Positions 1 through 7,642 of a stretch of 29,642 nt of DNA are shown piece by piece (the first letter of the stretch is position 1; each line of letters starts with the position of its first letter). Made by a program: the position numbers and the translations under genes. Source of the DNA: an uncultured Flavobacteriales bacterium (GTDB taxonomy: Bacteria; Bacteroidota; Bacteroidia; Flavobacteriales; Crocinitomicaceae). Location: positions 1-29,642 of the forward strand of contig CAMLDR010000031.1 in the NCBI GenBank assembly GCA_946478775.1, in the 5' to 3' direction. The notes beneath the pieces were generated by a model. The model had not been told where the DNA came from. It did not search any database and saw nothing but the letters and a program-made list of their open reading frames with translations.

Positions 1-565
1 GGGAAGAGACATACGTTGCGATCTCTCCGGTAGTCAAAGTAACAACTCCATTGATATTCACATTGTAATAAGGTTGTTGCGATCCATTTACTCCCATGTT
101 CTCAACGGTCATCAATCCTTCTACTTTTATATCATTTACGTAATAATTGACCGGTGTGTAGCGGATAATGGTTCCCTGATTGTAATAAGGTCCGTTATAA
201 GAAATGATCAACTTACCGCGGCGTTGTTTGTAATCCTGACAGGTACAGTTATTTGTACCCCAATCAATCGTAATTGTATCCTGGGAACCAACAGTGTCAA
301 TCGTAATAATTACATTACAGTTTGCCTTTTCAGCTTCACTTGCTTCATGACTATCCTGATAGCGATAAATTGGTTTTCCAATTCCATAAATGAATGTTCC
401 TCCCTTGTATGCCTGATCGGACATATTTGCCATTTCAGCGAATGCATTTTCCACAATTGCGTTTGTTTTCGGTGCATTACTTTCGTCGTACTTCCATTTT
501 TTCTTACAAGATGTAACTTGGGCGATAGCTGCTAAAGCAAGGCTTAGAATCAATAGTTTTTTCAT
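1..565 (-). CDS. putative lipoprotein, 3' end beyond the window
   Basis: The reading frame opens at an ATG whose complement is at 563-565 and stays open for 188 codons to the window edge, so the C-terminus is missing. The protein begins MKKLLILSLALAAIAQ and has a lipobox (VTSC, then KKK), which suggests a lipid-anchored envelope protein. After the anchor comes a polar, soluble-looking region with several cysteines (an NCTC motif about 110 residues in) and Tyr/Asn-rich beta-like stretches such as SYNGPYYNQG. I do not recognise a named family. Lysine-rich residues after the lipobox cysteine occur in many Bacteroidetes lipoproteins. An opposite-strand frame at 74-535 is a shadow of this gene. 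It points away from the gene at 808, so the 242-bp gap holds both promoters. Confidence is good that it is a gene, low on role. Confidence 0.8.
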   Translation of the reverse strand, partial: MKKLLILSLALAAIAQVTSCKKKWKYDESNAPKTNAIVENAFAEMANMSDQAYKGGTFIYGIGKPIYRYQDSHEASEAEKANCNVIITIDTVGSQDTITIDWGTNNCTCQDYKQRRGKLIISYNGPYYNQGTIIRYTPVNYYVNDIKVEGLMTVENMGVNGSQQPYYNVNINGVVTLTTGEIATYVSS

Positions 566-795
566 GTTGTCGTAGTTTTAGTGATACGAATATCGTTGAT
601 AACAAATAACATACCAAACGTTTTTCGCATAAATGAGTAAATATCACTTTTAACCGATTATTTGGCTAAAAGTTACACGATTTGTTATTTTTTTCCTGAA
701 TAAAAACGTCCTGTTTAAACGATTTTAATTGGTTGTTCACATTCCAGTATTAATAGTTTCAACGAAAGAATTCAAAATCCGAATTCAGCTTCCCA

Positions 796-803
796 TATCT
801 TTG
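796..803 (+). promoter_or_regulatory. Bacteroidetes-type -7 promoter box
   Basis: TATCTTTG fits TAnnTTTG exactly. It ends only four bases before the ATG at 808, so the predicted transcript would start at or next to the start codon (a leaderless mRNA). No clear -33 TTG is visible upstream. Confidence 0.5.
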
Positions 804-807
804 CTCC

Positions 808-1683
808 ATGAAAGATCTCAAATCTTTACAAGCCCTAATTGCACTCATGGATGATCCGGATGAGCAAGTTTATGCGCATGTAAGAGATCGTTTATTGGAA
901 ATCGGGCCGGATGCCGTTCAATTACTGGAATCTTCCTGGGAAGAAAAAGATTACGGCTTGCTTTTCCAGTCACGGATCGAAACACTGATCCACGAAATTC
1001 AATTCGAAGAATGCAAACGCCAATTGGTTTCCTGGTACCAAAGTTCCACCAAAGATTTGCTGAAAGGCGCTATCATAGTTGCGAAACACCAATATCCCGG
1101 ACTGGACGAGAAACACATTTACGAATTCATTGAACGCGTTCGCAGAGACTGCTGGCTGGAGTTAAATCCGAATATGACGGCTTTTGAATCGATCCGCATC
1201 ATCAACAAAGTGCTTTTCGGACAATACGGGTTCTCCGGGAATTCAAAGAATTACAATTCACCGCTGAATTCCTTTCTGAATACGGTGATCGAAACCAAGA
1301 AGGGAAATCCTTTGAGCTTAAGCATTCTTTACAGCGTCATTGCCCAGGAATTGAAACTCCCGATCTACGGGGTGAACCTTCCGAACCATTTTATCCTGGC
1401 CTACATGGACAACAATGGTGTCAATCAGTTTATTTCCAACGGGAATGAATACGGTGTTTTGTTTTACATCAATGCATTTTCGAAAGGAAGCATGCTTCAG
1501 AAAGAAGACATTACTCAGTTTTTGTCAAGCATCCAGGTTGCACCCCAGGCAAGTCATTTTCAACCGTGTTCCAATTCAGATATTATCCGCAGAATGCTGA
1601 CCAACCTGGTCTCTTCTTTCCAGCAGGTAGGGAATCTGGAAAAAGTGAATGAGTTGATAGAACTGCGCAGTCTGCTGGACTAA
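808..1683 (+). CDS. SirB1/transglutaminase-like family protein
   Basis: This 291-aa soluble protein has no signal peptide. Its N-terminal ~110 residues are helical. Residues 164-200 carry the signature of the SirB1/Transglut_core2 group: KKGNPLSLSILY followed by LPIYGVNLPNHFILAY. Members of this group keep the transglutaminase-like fold but usually lack the catalytic cysteine, and none is visible at the motif here. The biochemical role is therefore unknown, and family members are generally labelled 'transglutaminase-like, TPR-associated'. The C-terminal ~60 residues are again helical (a single TPR-like hairpin around 255-291). The ATG is the only sensible start and follows a promoter-like TATCTTTG by four bases. 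The next gene on the same strand starts 181 bp later, so co-transcription is uncertain. The family call is fairly sure, the function is not. Confidence 0.8.
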   Translation: MKDLKSLQALIALMDDPDEQVYAHVRDRLLEIGPDAVQLLESSWEEKDYGLLFQSRIETLIHEIQFEECKRQLVSWYQSSTKDLLKGAIIVAKHQYPGLDEKHIYEFIERVRRDCWLELNPNMTAFESIRIINKVLFGQYGFSGNSKNYNSPLNSFLNTVIETKKGNPLSLSILYSVIAQELKLPIYGVNLPNHFILAYMDNNGVNQFISNGNEYGVLFYINAFSKGSMLQKEDITQFLSSIQVAPQASHFQPCSNSDIIRRMLTNLVSSFQQVGNLEKVNELIELRSLLD

Positions 1684-1864
1684 TAGAGAATGGAAAATTG
1701 AGAATGGAAAAGATTACGATTCTTCATTTCCATATTAATCAATAAACTAAAATTAATCTGCCTTCTCAATTCTACATTTTCAATTTTCAATTCGTATATT
1801 GTATCCGCTTGTAAATGAACGGGCAATACCACCATTCGATTAATCTTTTGATAAAACTAAAACC
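1684..1864. repeat. AT-rich intergenic repeats (GAATGG/TCAATT type)
   Basis: The gap begins with two near-direct copies of a motif containing GAGAATGGAAAA and ends with inverted counterparts (TTCTCAATTCTAC, TTTTCAATTTTC). These could fold into an imperfect long hairpin. Similar TCAATTCTCA-type sequence recurs at 6870-6900. Confidence 0.4.
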
Positions 1865-3937
1865 ATGACAAAATATCCTTTCTTACTCGTAACCATTCTC
1901 GGAATCAGCCAATCCATTCAGGCACAGGAAGACAAATACCAATGGCTGGAAGAAGTGGACGGAGCGAAGGCTTTGGAATTTGTAGCTGCTCAGAATAAAG
2001 CAACCCTCGACCGGTTAAGTAAAGAGAAAGACTATCAGTCCATTTACGACAAAAGTTTAGAGATCTCCAATTCTTCGGATAAGATTGCTTATCCAGGCAT
2101 TCAGGGAAAATACGTCTATAATTTCTGGAAAGACAAAGACCATGAGAGGGGAATTTGGAGAAGGTGTCTGCTGGCAGATTATTCCAATGGAAAAATGAAT
2201 TGGGAAACACTTTTGGATATCGATGAACTATCCAAAAAAGACAATATCAAATGGGTTTACAAAGGCGCAAGTGGCTTGTACCCTTCCTACAATAGATTCC
2301 TGATCGAACTTTCCAATGGCGGTGGAGATGCCGTTTATATCAAAGAATTCGATGCCGACAAAAAGCAATTTGTGGAAAACGGGTTCCAGATTGACGAAGC
2401 AAAAGGCGGAGCAGGTTACATTGATGAAAACACGGTAATTGTTTCTACCGATTTTGGAGACGGCACCATGACTACCTCCGGCTACCCCAACCAGGTAAAG
2501 ATCTGGAAACGCGGCACTTTATTAAAGGACGCACAATTGATCTACGAAGGACAAACATCAGACGTTGGTACCTGGGGAGGAATTCTTAGAGGCGAAAACG
2601 AAAATTATGTTTTTATTTCCCGCGCACTAAGCAGTTTCACCGCTCAGAAAATACTTTGGATAAACAACAAAATTGTGACCCTGGACATTCCGGATGATGC
2701 CAACATCAATGGAATTCTGAAAGACCAATTGGTTGTTCAGGTGAAAACAGATTGGACCGTTGCAGGAAAAACATACCAAGGCGGAACATTAGTGAGTCTC
2801 AATTTCAAGGAATTATTAAAAGGTAATAAAATCATTCAGGTCATTGCTCAACCGGATCAATTTTCCAGTATCTCGGAGGTTTCAGCAACCAAAAACCAAT
2901 TATTGGTCAATATGCTCAGTAATGTTACCAGTGAACTGTTTATTTATTCCTATTCCAACGGAAAATGGAGCAGTCAAAAGGTGAAAGCCCCGGATTTGGG
3001 AACGATTTCCTTAATCTCAGTGGATGAATTTTCCGACCAATACTTTTTCCAGTATGAGAACTTTGTCACTCCAACCACACTTTACGCAGCAAATGCGGGC
3101 GACAACACCTTCAAAGCAAGCAAATCCCTTCCATCCTATTTTGATGCCGGCAAATACGAAGTAAAACAGTTTAAAGCAAAATCCAAAGACGGTACGCTGG
3201 TCCCTTACTTTATTGTTTCGGCTAAAAACATGAAATACGACGGATCCAATCCAACACTGATTGTTGCTTACGGCGGGTTTGAAATTTCCTATCAACCATT
3301 TTACGCAGCCAAATATGGAAATGCCTGGCTGGACAAAGGCGGCGTATTTGTCATTGCCAATATCCGTGGTGGCGGTGAATTCGGTCCGCAATGGCATTTG
3401 GACGGAATCAAAGAAAAACGCCAAAACGTATTCAATGATTTATTTGCGGTTTCCGAAGACCTGATCGCTCAAAAAGTAACTTCACCCAAACATTTGGGAG
3501 TCATGGGCGGAAGCAACGGCGGACTGCTCGTGGGAGTGGCATTTACCCAGCGTCCGGATTTATACAATGCAATCGTTTGCCAGGTTCCTCTACTCGACAT
3601 GCAGCGCTACAACAAACTCTTGGCCGGTGCAAGCTGGATGGGTGAATACGGAAATCCGGACATCCCGGAAGAATGGGCGTACATCCAAAAATATTCTCCC
3701 TACCAAAACCTGAAGCCGGGAATGAACTACCCGGAAGTTTTCTTCACCACTTCCACCCGCGACGACCGCGTTCACCCGGGTCATGCACGAAAAATGGTGG
3801 CCAAAATGAATGAACTGGGATACAAAACGTATTATTACGAAAATACGGAAGGCGGACACGCGGGTTCTTCGACCAATGAGCAAAGTGCAACAGCAAATGC
3901 AATGATGTTTTCCTATTTGTTGATGAAGTTGAAGTGA
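1865..3937 (+). CDS. prolyl oligopeptidase family serine peptidase (S9A), secreted
   Basis: This 690-aa protein is close to the ~710 aa usual for prolyl oligopeptidases, which cut short proline-containing peptides. Residues 1-20 (MTKYPFLLV... ending QAQ) form a Sec signal peptide, so it probably acts in the periplasm or outside the cell. The N-terminal region to about 400 is the expected beta-propeller, with the family-typical early segment YVYNFWKDKDHERGIWRR. The C-terminal alpha/beta-hydrolase domain has the nucleophile in GGSNGG (Ser550), the acid in DDRV (Asp633/Asp634) and the catalytic histidine in EGGHAG (His665). All three are intact and correctly ordered. The gene ends in codons for Lys-Leu-Lys and TGA; that 15-bp end is repeated at 4486-4500, after the next gene. 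The family is very sure; the exact substrate is unknown. Confidence 0.93.
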   Translation: MTKYPFLLVTILGISQSIQAQEDKYQWLEEVDGAKALEFVAAQNKATLDRLSKEKDYQSIYDKSLEISNSSDKIAYPGIQGKYVYNFWKDKDHERGIWRRCLLADYSNGKMNWETLLDIDELSKKDNIKWVYKGASGLYPSYNRFLIELSNGGGDAVYIKEFDADKKQFVENGFQIDEAKGGAGYIDENTVIVSTDFGDGTMTTSGYPNQVKIWKRGTLLKDAQLIYEGQTSDVGTWGGILRGENENYVFISRALSSFTAQKILWINNKIVTLDIPDDANINGILKDQLVVQVKTDWTVAGKTYQGGTLVSLNFKELLKGNKIIQVIAQPDQFSSISEVSATKNQLLVNMLSNVTSELFIYSYSNGKWSSQKVKAPDLGTISLISVDEFSDQYFFQYENFVTPTTLYAANAGDNTFKASKSLPSYFDAGKYEVKQFKAKSKDGTLVPYFIVSAKNMKYDGSNPTLIVAYGGFEISYQPFYAAKYGNAWLDKGGVFVIANIRGGGEFGPQWHLDGIKEKRQNVFNDLFAVSEDLIAQKVTSPKHLGVMGGSNGGLLVGVAFTQRPDLYNAIVCQVPLLDMQRYNKLLAGASWMGEYGNPDIPEEWAYIQKYSPYQNLKPGMNYPEVFFTTSTRDDRVHPGHARKMVAKMNELGYKTYYYENTEGGHAGSSTNEQSATANAMMFSYLLMKLK

Positions 3938-3938
3938 T
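3924..3938 (+). repeat. 15-bp direct repeat, copy 1 (peptidase gene 3' end)
   Basis: TGAAGTTGAAGTGAT spans the last codons and stop of the prolyl oligopeptidase gene. An identical copy lies at 4486-4500, so the pair brackets the 165-aa membrane-protein gene. Confidence 0.7.
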
Positions 3939-3986
3939 AGAATCCTGTTGGAAGATGAATTCATATAGTAACTGAAAAGCAAAAAA

Positions 3987-4484
3987 ATGGACGAAAATCT
4001 ATATCACCAATTACAATACGATCGAATTGATAAACTTGAAACTAAACGGGAAAACTTTAGCAATTACGTTTTGACGATTAGTTCCGGTATTTTTATTTTA
4101 GGAGCCTCCAATCATGAGAACATGAACTTAGCAATCTCATTCGTGATTTTTGTTTTTGGTCTGTGTATAAATATTATCGGAATTTTATTTATTAAAGACA
4201 CGATGCCTTTTATCACCATGCATCAGCAACGAGCAAGAAAAATAAGAGAGGAGTATGATGAACGTTTCAATAAAATTAATGACTCCGTATTTAAACCAAG
4301 CCCTCAAATTAAAATCTTCAAAAAGTCATATCCATTCAAACGGCATAACATTTACATATTGCTTCACTGGGTGATTATATTCTTTTTTGCATTTATTCCG
4401 ATATATTCTTGTTTTACACATAAAACGATTGATATACCTTTAGCCCATGTGTTAGTAAAAGTAGCACATGACAGCTTATATTAA
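3987..4484 (+). CDS. small membrane protein of unknown function (3 TM segments)
   Basis: This 165-aa protein has three hydrophobic segments, at about residues 25-41, 46-69 and 122-143. A charged, Arg/Lys-rich soluble stretch separates the last two (about 78-120). The N-terminus (DENLYHQLQYDRIDKLETKR) is amphipathic and comes just before the first membrane segment. I do not recognise the family. The general build (short helix, two TM hairpin, charged linker, further TM) is seen in many small accessory membrane proteins, but no specific function follows from it. The gene is visibly A/T-richer than the flanking peptidase and is bracketed by a 15-bp repeat of that gene's 3' end (3924-3938 and 4486-4500), suggesting later insertion. 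No Shine-Dalgarno is evident before the ATG. Confidence 0.65.
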   Translation: MDENLYHQLQYDRIDKLETKRENFSNYVLTISSGIFILGASNHENMNLAISFVIFVFGLCINIIGILFIKDTMPFITMHQQRARKIREEYDERFNKINDSVFKPSPQIKIFKKSYPFKRHNIYILLHWVIIFFFAFIPIYSCFTHKTIDIPLAHVLVKVAHDSLY

Positions 4485-4485
4485 C

Positions 4486-4500
4486 TGAAGTTGAAGTGAT
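4486..4500 (+). repeat. 15-bp direct repeat, copy 2
   Basis: An exact repeat of 3924-3938, now lying directly after the stop of the 165-aa gene and just before the 268-aa gene. It reads as the displaced 3' tip (Lys-Leu-Lys-stop) of the prolyl oligopeptidase gene. Confidence 0.65.
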
Positions 4501-4508
4501 CTTAGTTT

Positions 4509-5315
4509 ATGGAAATAAGTATCCGTGATTTATACGATAAAATCTTTGATTTTGAAGGAGAAAGCATTTTTGAATCCGTTCTGAAACCCTGGGTGGTCGA
4601 AAACAAGTACAAAACCTATCTTTCAATGCTTTCAGACAAACTTCAGGCAAATCAAACAAATCTGTCGCAGGAAGATCTGTGGGAACTTTACGCCCTGAAC
4701 CGGGTATTAGACATCCTTACGCTTGGATTTCAACCAAATAACCGGGCTGATGGTTCTGACTGGTCCGGAACTGACATCACTTTAGCTGAATACAACACAT
4801 TCAACAAGTTAATCGGACTGGAAACCAACATCCCGGAACTCTTTCATCCGTTTGATTGTGAAATCATGGAAGCTCAGGCAGGTGAAAAAGATTTTCAAAT
4901 CATAGAGCACTTTTTCCCAGCAGTAAAATTGAAAAATCTGATGATCAAAAGAGCGGGAGTGAAAATTTCACTCAATCCGCAGCTCTTCGATTTGAGACAG
5001 ATAAATACCGCCTCCATTTATTGGACTTATAGACGCAAGAACAGAAAGTACCTGGATCAATCACAGGGTTGGGGAAGTAATTCCCAATGGAGAACAGATT
5101 TGAGATTAGACATGGAAACAACCGATCATTTCATTTACAATGTTCAGGGTGATTTTAATTTGACAGAGGCAACAAGTGATCAACAATATGAACTAAATGA
5201 TTTGGAGCTCCGGGAAGCAATTGAATTGACCCGCTTAAGACACTTGATACAATCTAAAAAAGACGATACGGATTTATATCCTTATAACTTCCGGTATGAG
5301 GAAAAAAAAATATAA
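4509..5315 (+). CDS. uncharacterised 268-aa protein
   Basis: This is a soluble, acidic protein without signal peptide or membrane segment. The first ~75 residues are helical (from SIRDLYDKIFDFEGE to ELYALNRVLDILTLGF). The middle is mixed, with an HPFDCE stretch near 117. The C-terminal part has aromatic/Arg-rich strands (IYWTYRRKNRKY; HFIYNVQGDFNL) and ends in an acidic/helical tail. I do not recognise a family. The stop TAA is followed directly by the ATG of the next gene at 5316, so translation is probably coupled and the two proteins likely work together. Position in an accessory patch beside two paralogous small proteins would fit an immunity or effector cassette, but no motif supports that and I make no functional claim. 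Confidence 0.7.
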   Translation: MEISIRDLYDKIFDFEGESIFESVLKPWVVENKYKTYLSMLSDKLQANQTNLSQEDLWELYALNRVLDILTLGFQPNNRADGSDWSGTDITLAEYNTFNKLIGLETNIPELFHPFDCEIMEAQAGEKDFQIIEHFFPAVKLKNLMIKRAGVKISLNPQLFDLRQINTASIYWTYRRKNRKYLDQSQGWGSNSQWRTDLRLDMETTDHFIYNVQGDFNLTEATSDQQYELNDLELREAIELTRLRHLIQSKKDDTDLYPYNFRYEEKKI

Positions 5316-5663
5316 ATGACAGCATTTGAACAACTACAAAACTTTCTAAAAGGAAAAGTTTTTCTTATAGGATTAACCTTTGTCGACAAAGGCGGAGAAT
5401 TGATAGAACAATACCAAACACATGGAACTGTTGAAAAGTTGACCGATGACGGGATTTTAAGAATCAGAAGATCAGATGGAAGTATTTTTCAAATGCCTTA
5501 TGACAAAGACACGATCCAAAAAACCGAAGAAATAGAATACCGCGAAAAAACAACCGAAGTAATTATCAAGAATCCGGATTATCTGATGACTTGGGAGATC
5601 GTGACAGATCGAGGCGATGATTTGGAAGATGTAAAGAGCCTTGGATATGTTCCGGCCAAGTAA
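5316..5663 (+). CDS. uncharacterised 115-aa protein, paralogue 1
   Basis: This small soluble protein, mostly predicted beta strands, contains FLIGLTFVD, QYQTHGTV, PYDKDTI and EYREKTT blocks. All four recur in the downstream gene at 5802: about 65 of 111 aligned residues are identical without gaps. The sequence reads like a compact beta-barrel or SH3-like domain ending in NPDYLMTW, but I know no named family. The start codon directly abuts the stop of the 268-aa gene, so the two are almost certainly one transcript. Only a weak A-rich stretch precedes the ATG. No signal peptide, so it is presumably cytoplasmic. Confidence 0.7.
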   Translation: MTAFEQLQNFLKGKVFLIGLTFVDKGGELIEQYQTHGTVEKLTDDGILRIRRSDGSIFQMPYDKDTIQKTEEIEYREKTTEVIIKNPDYLMTWEIVTDRGDDLEDVKSLGYVPAK

Positions 5664-5790
5664 ATGGACATTCCATGCCTTTCGTTTTTTTTGAACCTTC
5701 AATTCCCAATTTATCCAAATCTTAACAGTTAATGGCAATTTTCGTGTGATCTAAAAACTAAATAATTAGTATATTGATAGTTCACCAAAT

Positions 5791-5795
5791 AGGAG
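5791..5795 (+). promoter_or_regulatory. strong Shine-Dalgarno (AGGAG) before the second paralogue
   Basis: AGGAG lies six bases before the ATG at 5802. Most genes here show no Shine-Dalgarno, as is normal in Bacteroidota, so this site stands out and fixes the start. Confidence 0.6.
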
Positions 5796-5801
5796 AAAAT
5801 T

Positions 5802-6188
5802 ATGAATTGGAGGCAATTGCGCAATTATTTAAAAGGGAAACTGTTTCTTATCGGGCTCACTTTTGTGGACGAGGAAGGAAAAATAATCGGGCAGTACCAA
5901 ACGCACGGAACGGTTGCAAGGCTGACCGTTGACGGATTTTTCAAAATACTGAGAGAGGACCACAGTATTTTCACGATCCCTTATGATAAAGACACGATCA
6001 AAATAGCAAAAGGAGGAGAATACCGTGAAAAAACGACCGGTGAGATCATCCGCAACCCGGATTTCATTATGACCTGGAGGGTAAAAACGAAAGACACCGA
6101 TACCATGGAGGAGATCAAAAAACGAGGTTATTTACCTGTTTTTGAGTATTCCGAAGCCAGGAACAATAACCAGGCAGGAGATGCGTAA
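5802..6188 (+). CDS. uncharacterised 128-aa protein, paralogue 2
   Basis: This is a tandem duplicate of the gene at 5316-5663, with the same FLIGLTFVD, QYQTHGTV, PYDKDTI and EYREKTT blocks and the same NPD..MTW ending. It carries an additional ~15-residue polar tail after the shared GYLP. The 138-bp spacer, the canonical AGGAG site and a TATATTGA sequence upstream (5770-5777, a poor fit to TAnnTTTG) suggest independent expression from paralogue 1. The conserved blocks mark which residues selection has kept. The function is unknown; the protein is probably cytoplasmic. The duplicate pair beside an unknown partner gene is the main clue to an accessory system. Confidence 0.7.
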   Translation: MNWRQLRNYLKGKLFLIGLTFVDEEGKIIGQYQTHGTVARLTVDGFFKILREDHSIFTIPYDKDTIKIAKGGEYREKTTGEIIRNPDFIMTWRVKTKDTDTMEEIKKRGYLPVFEYSEARNNNQAGDA

Positions 6189-6256
6189 AACCAAACGTCC
6201 GAATTCGTTGACATGGACAAAATCGTTACATTTGAGCAAATGTCAAACCGATTCAC

Positions 6257-6730
6257 GTGAAAAACATACCGACTTTATACGAATGGGCTGGTGATATCAG
6301 CACCTTTGAGAATCTGTTCGCCCGGTTTTACGACAAAGTCCTGAAAGACGATCTATTGGGTGAAGTTTTTAAGAATATGTCGCCGGACCATGTGAAACAC
6401 GTGGCCAATTTCGTAGCGGAAGTTTTCGGAGGTGATGCATTCTACACCCTGGAAAATGATGGCAGTCATGCTAAAATGATCGGTCAGCACATTGGTAAAA
6501 TGCTCACAGAAGAAAAGCGTCAGCGCTGGGTTCATCTACTTCTGCAAACCGCCGATGAGGTGGGATTGAAAAGCGATCCGGAATTCCGTTCCGCTTTCGT
6601 TGGGTATATTGAATGGGGAACCCGACTTGCGGTGATCAATTCGCAGTTAACTGAAAATCCGATGGACACAAACGAACCTATGCCGAAATGGGGTTGGGGA
6701 GAAACCGGCAGTCCTTATGATCCCAATTGA
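6257..6730 (+). CDS. group II truncated haemoglobin
   Basis: This 157-aa protein has the 2/2 globin fold of bacterial truncated haemoglobins, which bind haem and O2 or NO and are implicated in oxygen handling or nitrosative-stress defence. Visible family residues are Phe24-Tyr25 at the B9/B10 position, a proximal His78 (GQHIGK, F8) and Trp91 (RQRW, G8). The 13-residue spacing between His and Trp matches group II (TrHbO-type) globins. The start is a GTG. An in-frame stop lies 24 bases upstream with no ATG between, and the next ATG upstream is out of frame. The C-terminal ~25 residues (NPMDTNEPMPKWGWGETGSPYDPN) are a polar tail outside the globin core. It appears to stand alone, with no reductase gene next to it. 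Confidence 0.88.
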   Translation: MKNIPTLYEWAGDISTFENLFARFYDKVLKDDLLGEVFKNMSPDHVKHVANFVAEVFGGDAFYTLENDGSHAKMIGQHIGKMLTEEKRQRWVHLLLQTADEVGLKSDPEFRSAFVGYIEWGTRLAVINSQLTENPMDTNEPMPKWGWGETGSPYDPN

Positions 6731-6899
6731 ATCAGAATGGAATATCTTACAAACAAAATTGATGAAATTGATTTTCACTATATATTGAACTTTCAATAGA
6801 TGAAAAATTAAAATTAAACGCTGGAATTGACAATTAAAAGCTACCGAACTTCATAAGCCTAATTGAAAAACTTTCCAATTCTCACTTTTCAATTCTCAA

Positions 6900-6962
6900 T
6901 TAATTCGTATCAAATCCCACTTCCAGCTGCATTTCTTTCATTTCTGAGAGCATTTCAGCTAA
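6900..6962 (-). pseudogene. displaced 3' end of dnaE (direct-repeat copy)
   Basis: Positions 6902-6955 match the true dnaE end at 7645-7698 in 53 of 54 bases. Read on the minus strand it encodes the same C-terminus (EMKEMQLEVGFDTN) and then a stop. Differences are of the kind found between diverged working alleles: a synonymous GGG/GGA change, a TGA/TAA stop swap, a synonymous GCC/GCT change and one Lys/Glu substitution just outside the 54-bp core. The fragment has no upstream gene of its own; the higBA pair lies between it and dnaE. It therefore looks like the original end of the host gene, pushed away when higBA arrived with a replacement end. Confidence 0.85.
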
Positions 6963-6974
6963 AAGATATAAAAA

Positions 6975-7006
6975 TTTGTCCAACAAAAAATTATTACATA
7001 CCTTTA
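6975..7006 (+). promoter_or_regulatory. higBA promoter
   Basis: A -33 TTTG (6975-6978) and a -7 TACCTTTA (6999-7006; consensus TAnnTTTG with the last base changed) are separated by 20 bases, the spacing usual for Bacteroidetes sigma-ABfr promoters. It starts immediately inside the dnaE repeat, so the promoter belongs to the inserted cassette. Confidence 0.6.
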
Positions 7007-7007
7007 A

Positions 7008-7018
7008 CGTTAGTAACG
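7008..7018. promoter_or_regulatory. possible HigA operator
   Basis: CGTTA-G-TAACG is an inverted repeat directly after the -7 box, where the transcript should start. That is the usual position for autorepression by the antitoxin. It was assigned by position and symmetry only. Confidence 0.4.
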
Positions 7019-7031
7019 CAAGACGATATTA

Positions 7032-7313
7032 ATGATTAAGACTTTTGGCGATAAAGAATCTGAAAAAATCTGGCTCGGAATTCGATCGAAAAAATTGCCA
7101 AACGAAATTCAGGATGTTGCGCGTCGAAAACTAAGAATGCTCAATAATGCTCAGGATATAATTGATTTAAGAATTCCTCCAGCGAACAGATTGGAAAAAT
7201 TAAAAGGAGATCTCCAAAATTATTACAGTATTCGCATTAATAATCAATGGAGGATCATTTTTGAATGGATTAATAATGATGCTTACAACATTCAAATAGT
7301 AGACTATCATTAA
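7032..7313 (+). CDS. higB: HigB-type toxin (RelE/ParE superfamily mRNA interferase)
   Basis: This 93-aa protein begins MIKTFGDKESEKIW and contains the HigB pattern: the ...LNNAQDIIDLRIPPANRLEKLKGD... region followed by YYSIRINNQWRIIFEW and a final DYH. HigB toxins cut mRNA in the ribosomal A site. The basic and aromatic residues typical of the active side (Arg66, Trp71, Arg72 region, and the C-terminal Tyr-His) are present. Toxin precedes antitoxin, the normal higBA order, and only one base separates the toxin stop from the next ATG. The cassette lies between two copies of the dnaE 3' end. Family assignment is very sure; activity is untested. Confidence 0.9.
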   Translation: MIKTFGDKESEKIWLGIRSKKLPNEIQDVARRKLRMLNNAQDIIDLRIPPANRLEKLKGDLQNYYSIRINNQWRIIFEWINNDAYNIQIVDYH

Positions 7314-7314
7314 A

Positions 7315-7623
7315 ATGAATAAAATGGAAAAGCTTAAAAATATTCACCCGGGGGAAATTCTTTCAGAGGAATTTTTAATTCCAATGGAGATTTCAGCTTA
7401 CCGTTTGGCAAAAGAGACATTTCTTCCCCAAACACGCATTTCGGAAATCATCAAGGGTAATCGAAGAATTACTGCTGACACAGCATTGCGTTTTTCCAAA
7501 TTCTTTGGTACAAGTCCCAAATTCTGGTTAGGCCTCCAGGATGATTTTGACCTAGAGGAAGAAATCAATCAGAAAGAAAATGAAATCAACAATATAAAGC
7601 CTTTGGAAGGAAGCGCTGCATAA
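7315..7623 (+). CDS. higA: HigA-type antitoxin (XRE helix-turn-helix)
   Basis: This 102-aa protein has the HigA signature: NIHPGEILSEEFLIPM, then a helix-turn-helix (about residues 28-60, AYRLAKETFLPQTRISEIIKG) and the RITADTALRFSKFFGTSPKFWLGLQ segment. HigA neutralises HigB and represses the shared promoter. The start could be the ATG at 7315 or the one at 7324; the latter gives MEKLKNIHPGE, closer to family N-termini. The C-terminal ~25 residues are acidic and probably contact the toxin. The stop at 7621-7623 is only 19 bases from the end of dnaE on the opposite strand, and no terminator is obvious in this gap. Confidence 0.92.
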   Translation: MNKMEKLKNIHPGEILSEEFLIPMEISAYRLAKETFLPQTRISEIIKGNRRITADTALRFSKFFGTSPKFWLGLQDDFDLEEEINQKENEINNIKPLEGSAA

Positions 7624-7642
7624 CTTGTTGAAGTACCATCAC

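Larger units (their letters stand above)
6731..7031. other. intergenic region between globin and higB with dnaE fragment
   Basis: Only a 20-codon open frame (6737-6799, starting MEYLTNKIDE) and A/T-rich filler with TCAATT-type repeats (6868-6900) are seen before the displaced dnaE end at 6900-6962. The higBA promoter and operator fill the rest. The 20-codon frame could be a remnant, but nothing supports a function. Confidence 0.45.

Noticed and set aside
74..535. 153-codon frame on the plus strand
   Set aside because: Shadow of the lipoprotein gene on the opposite strand, which has a signal peptide and lipobox.
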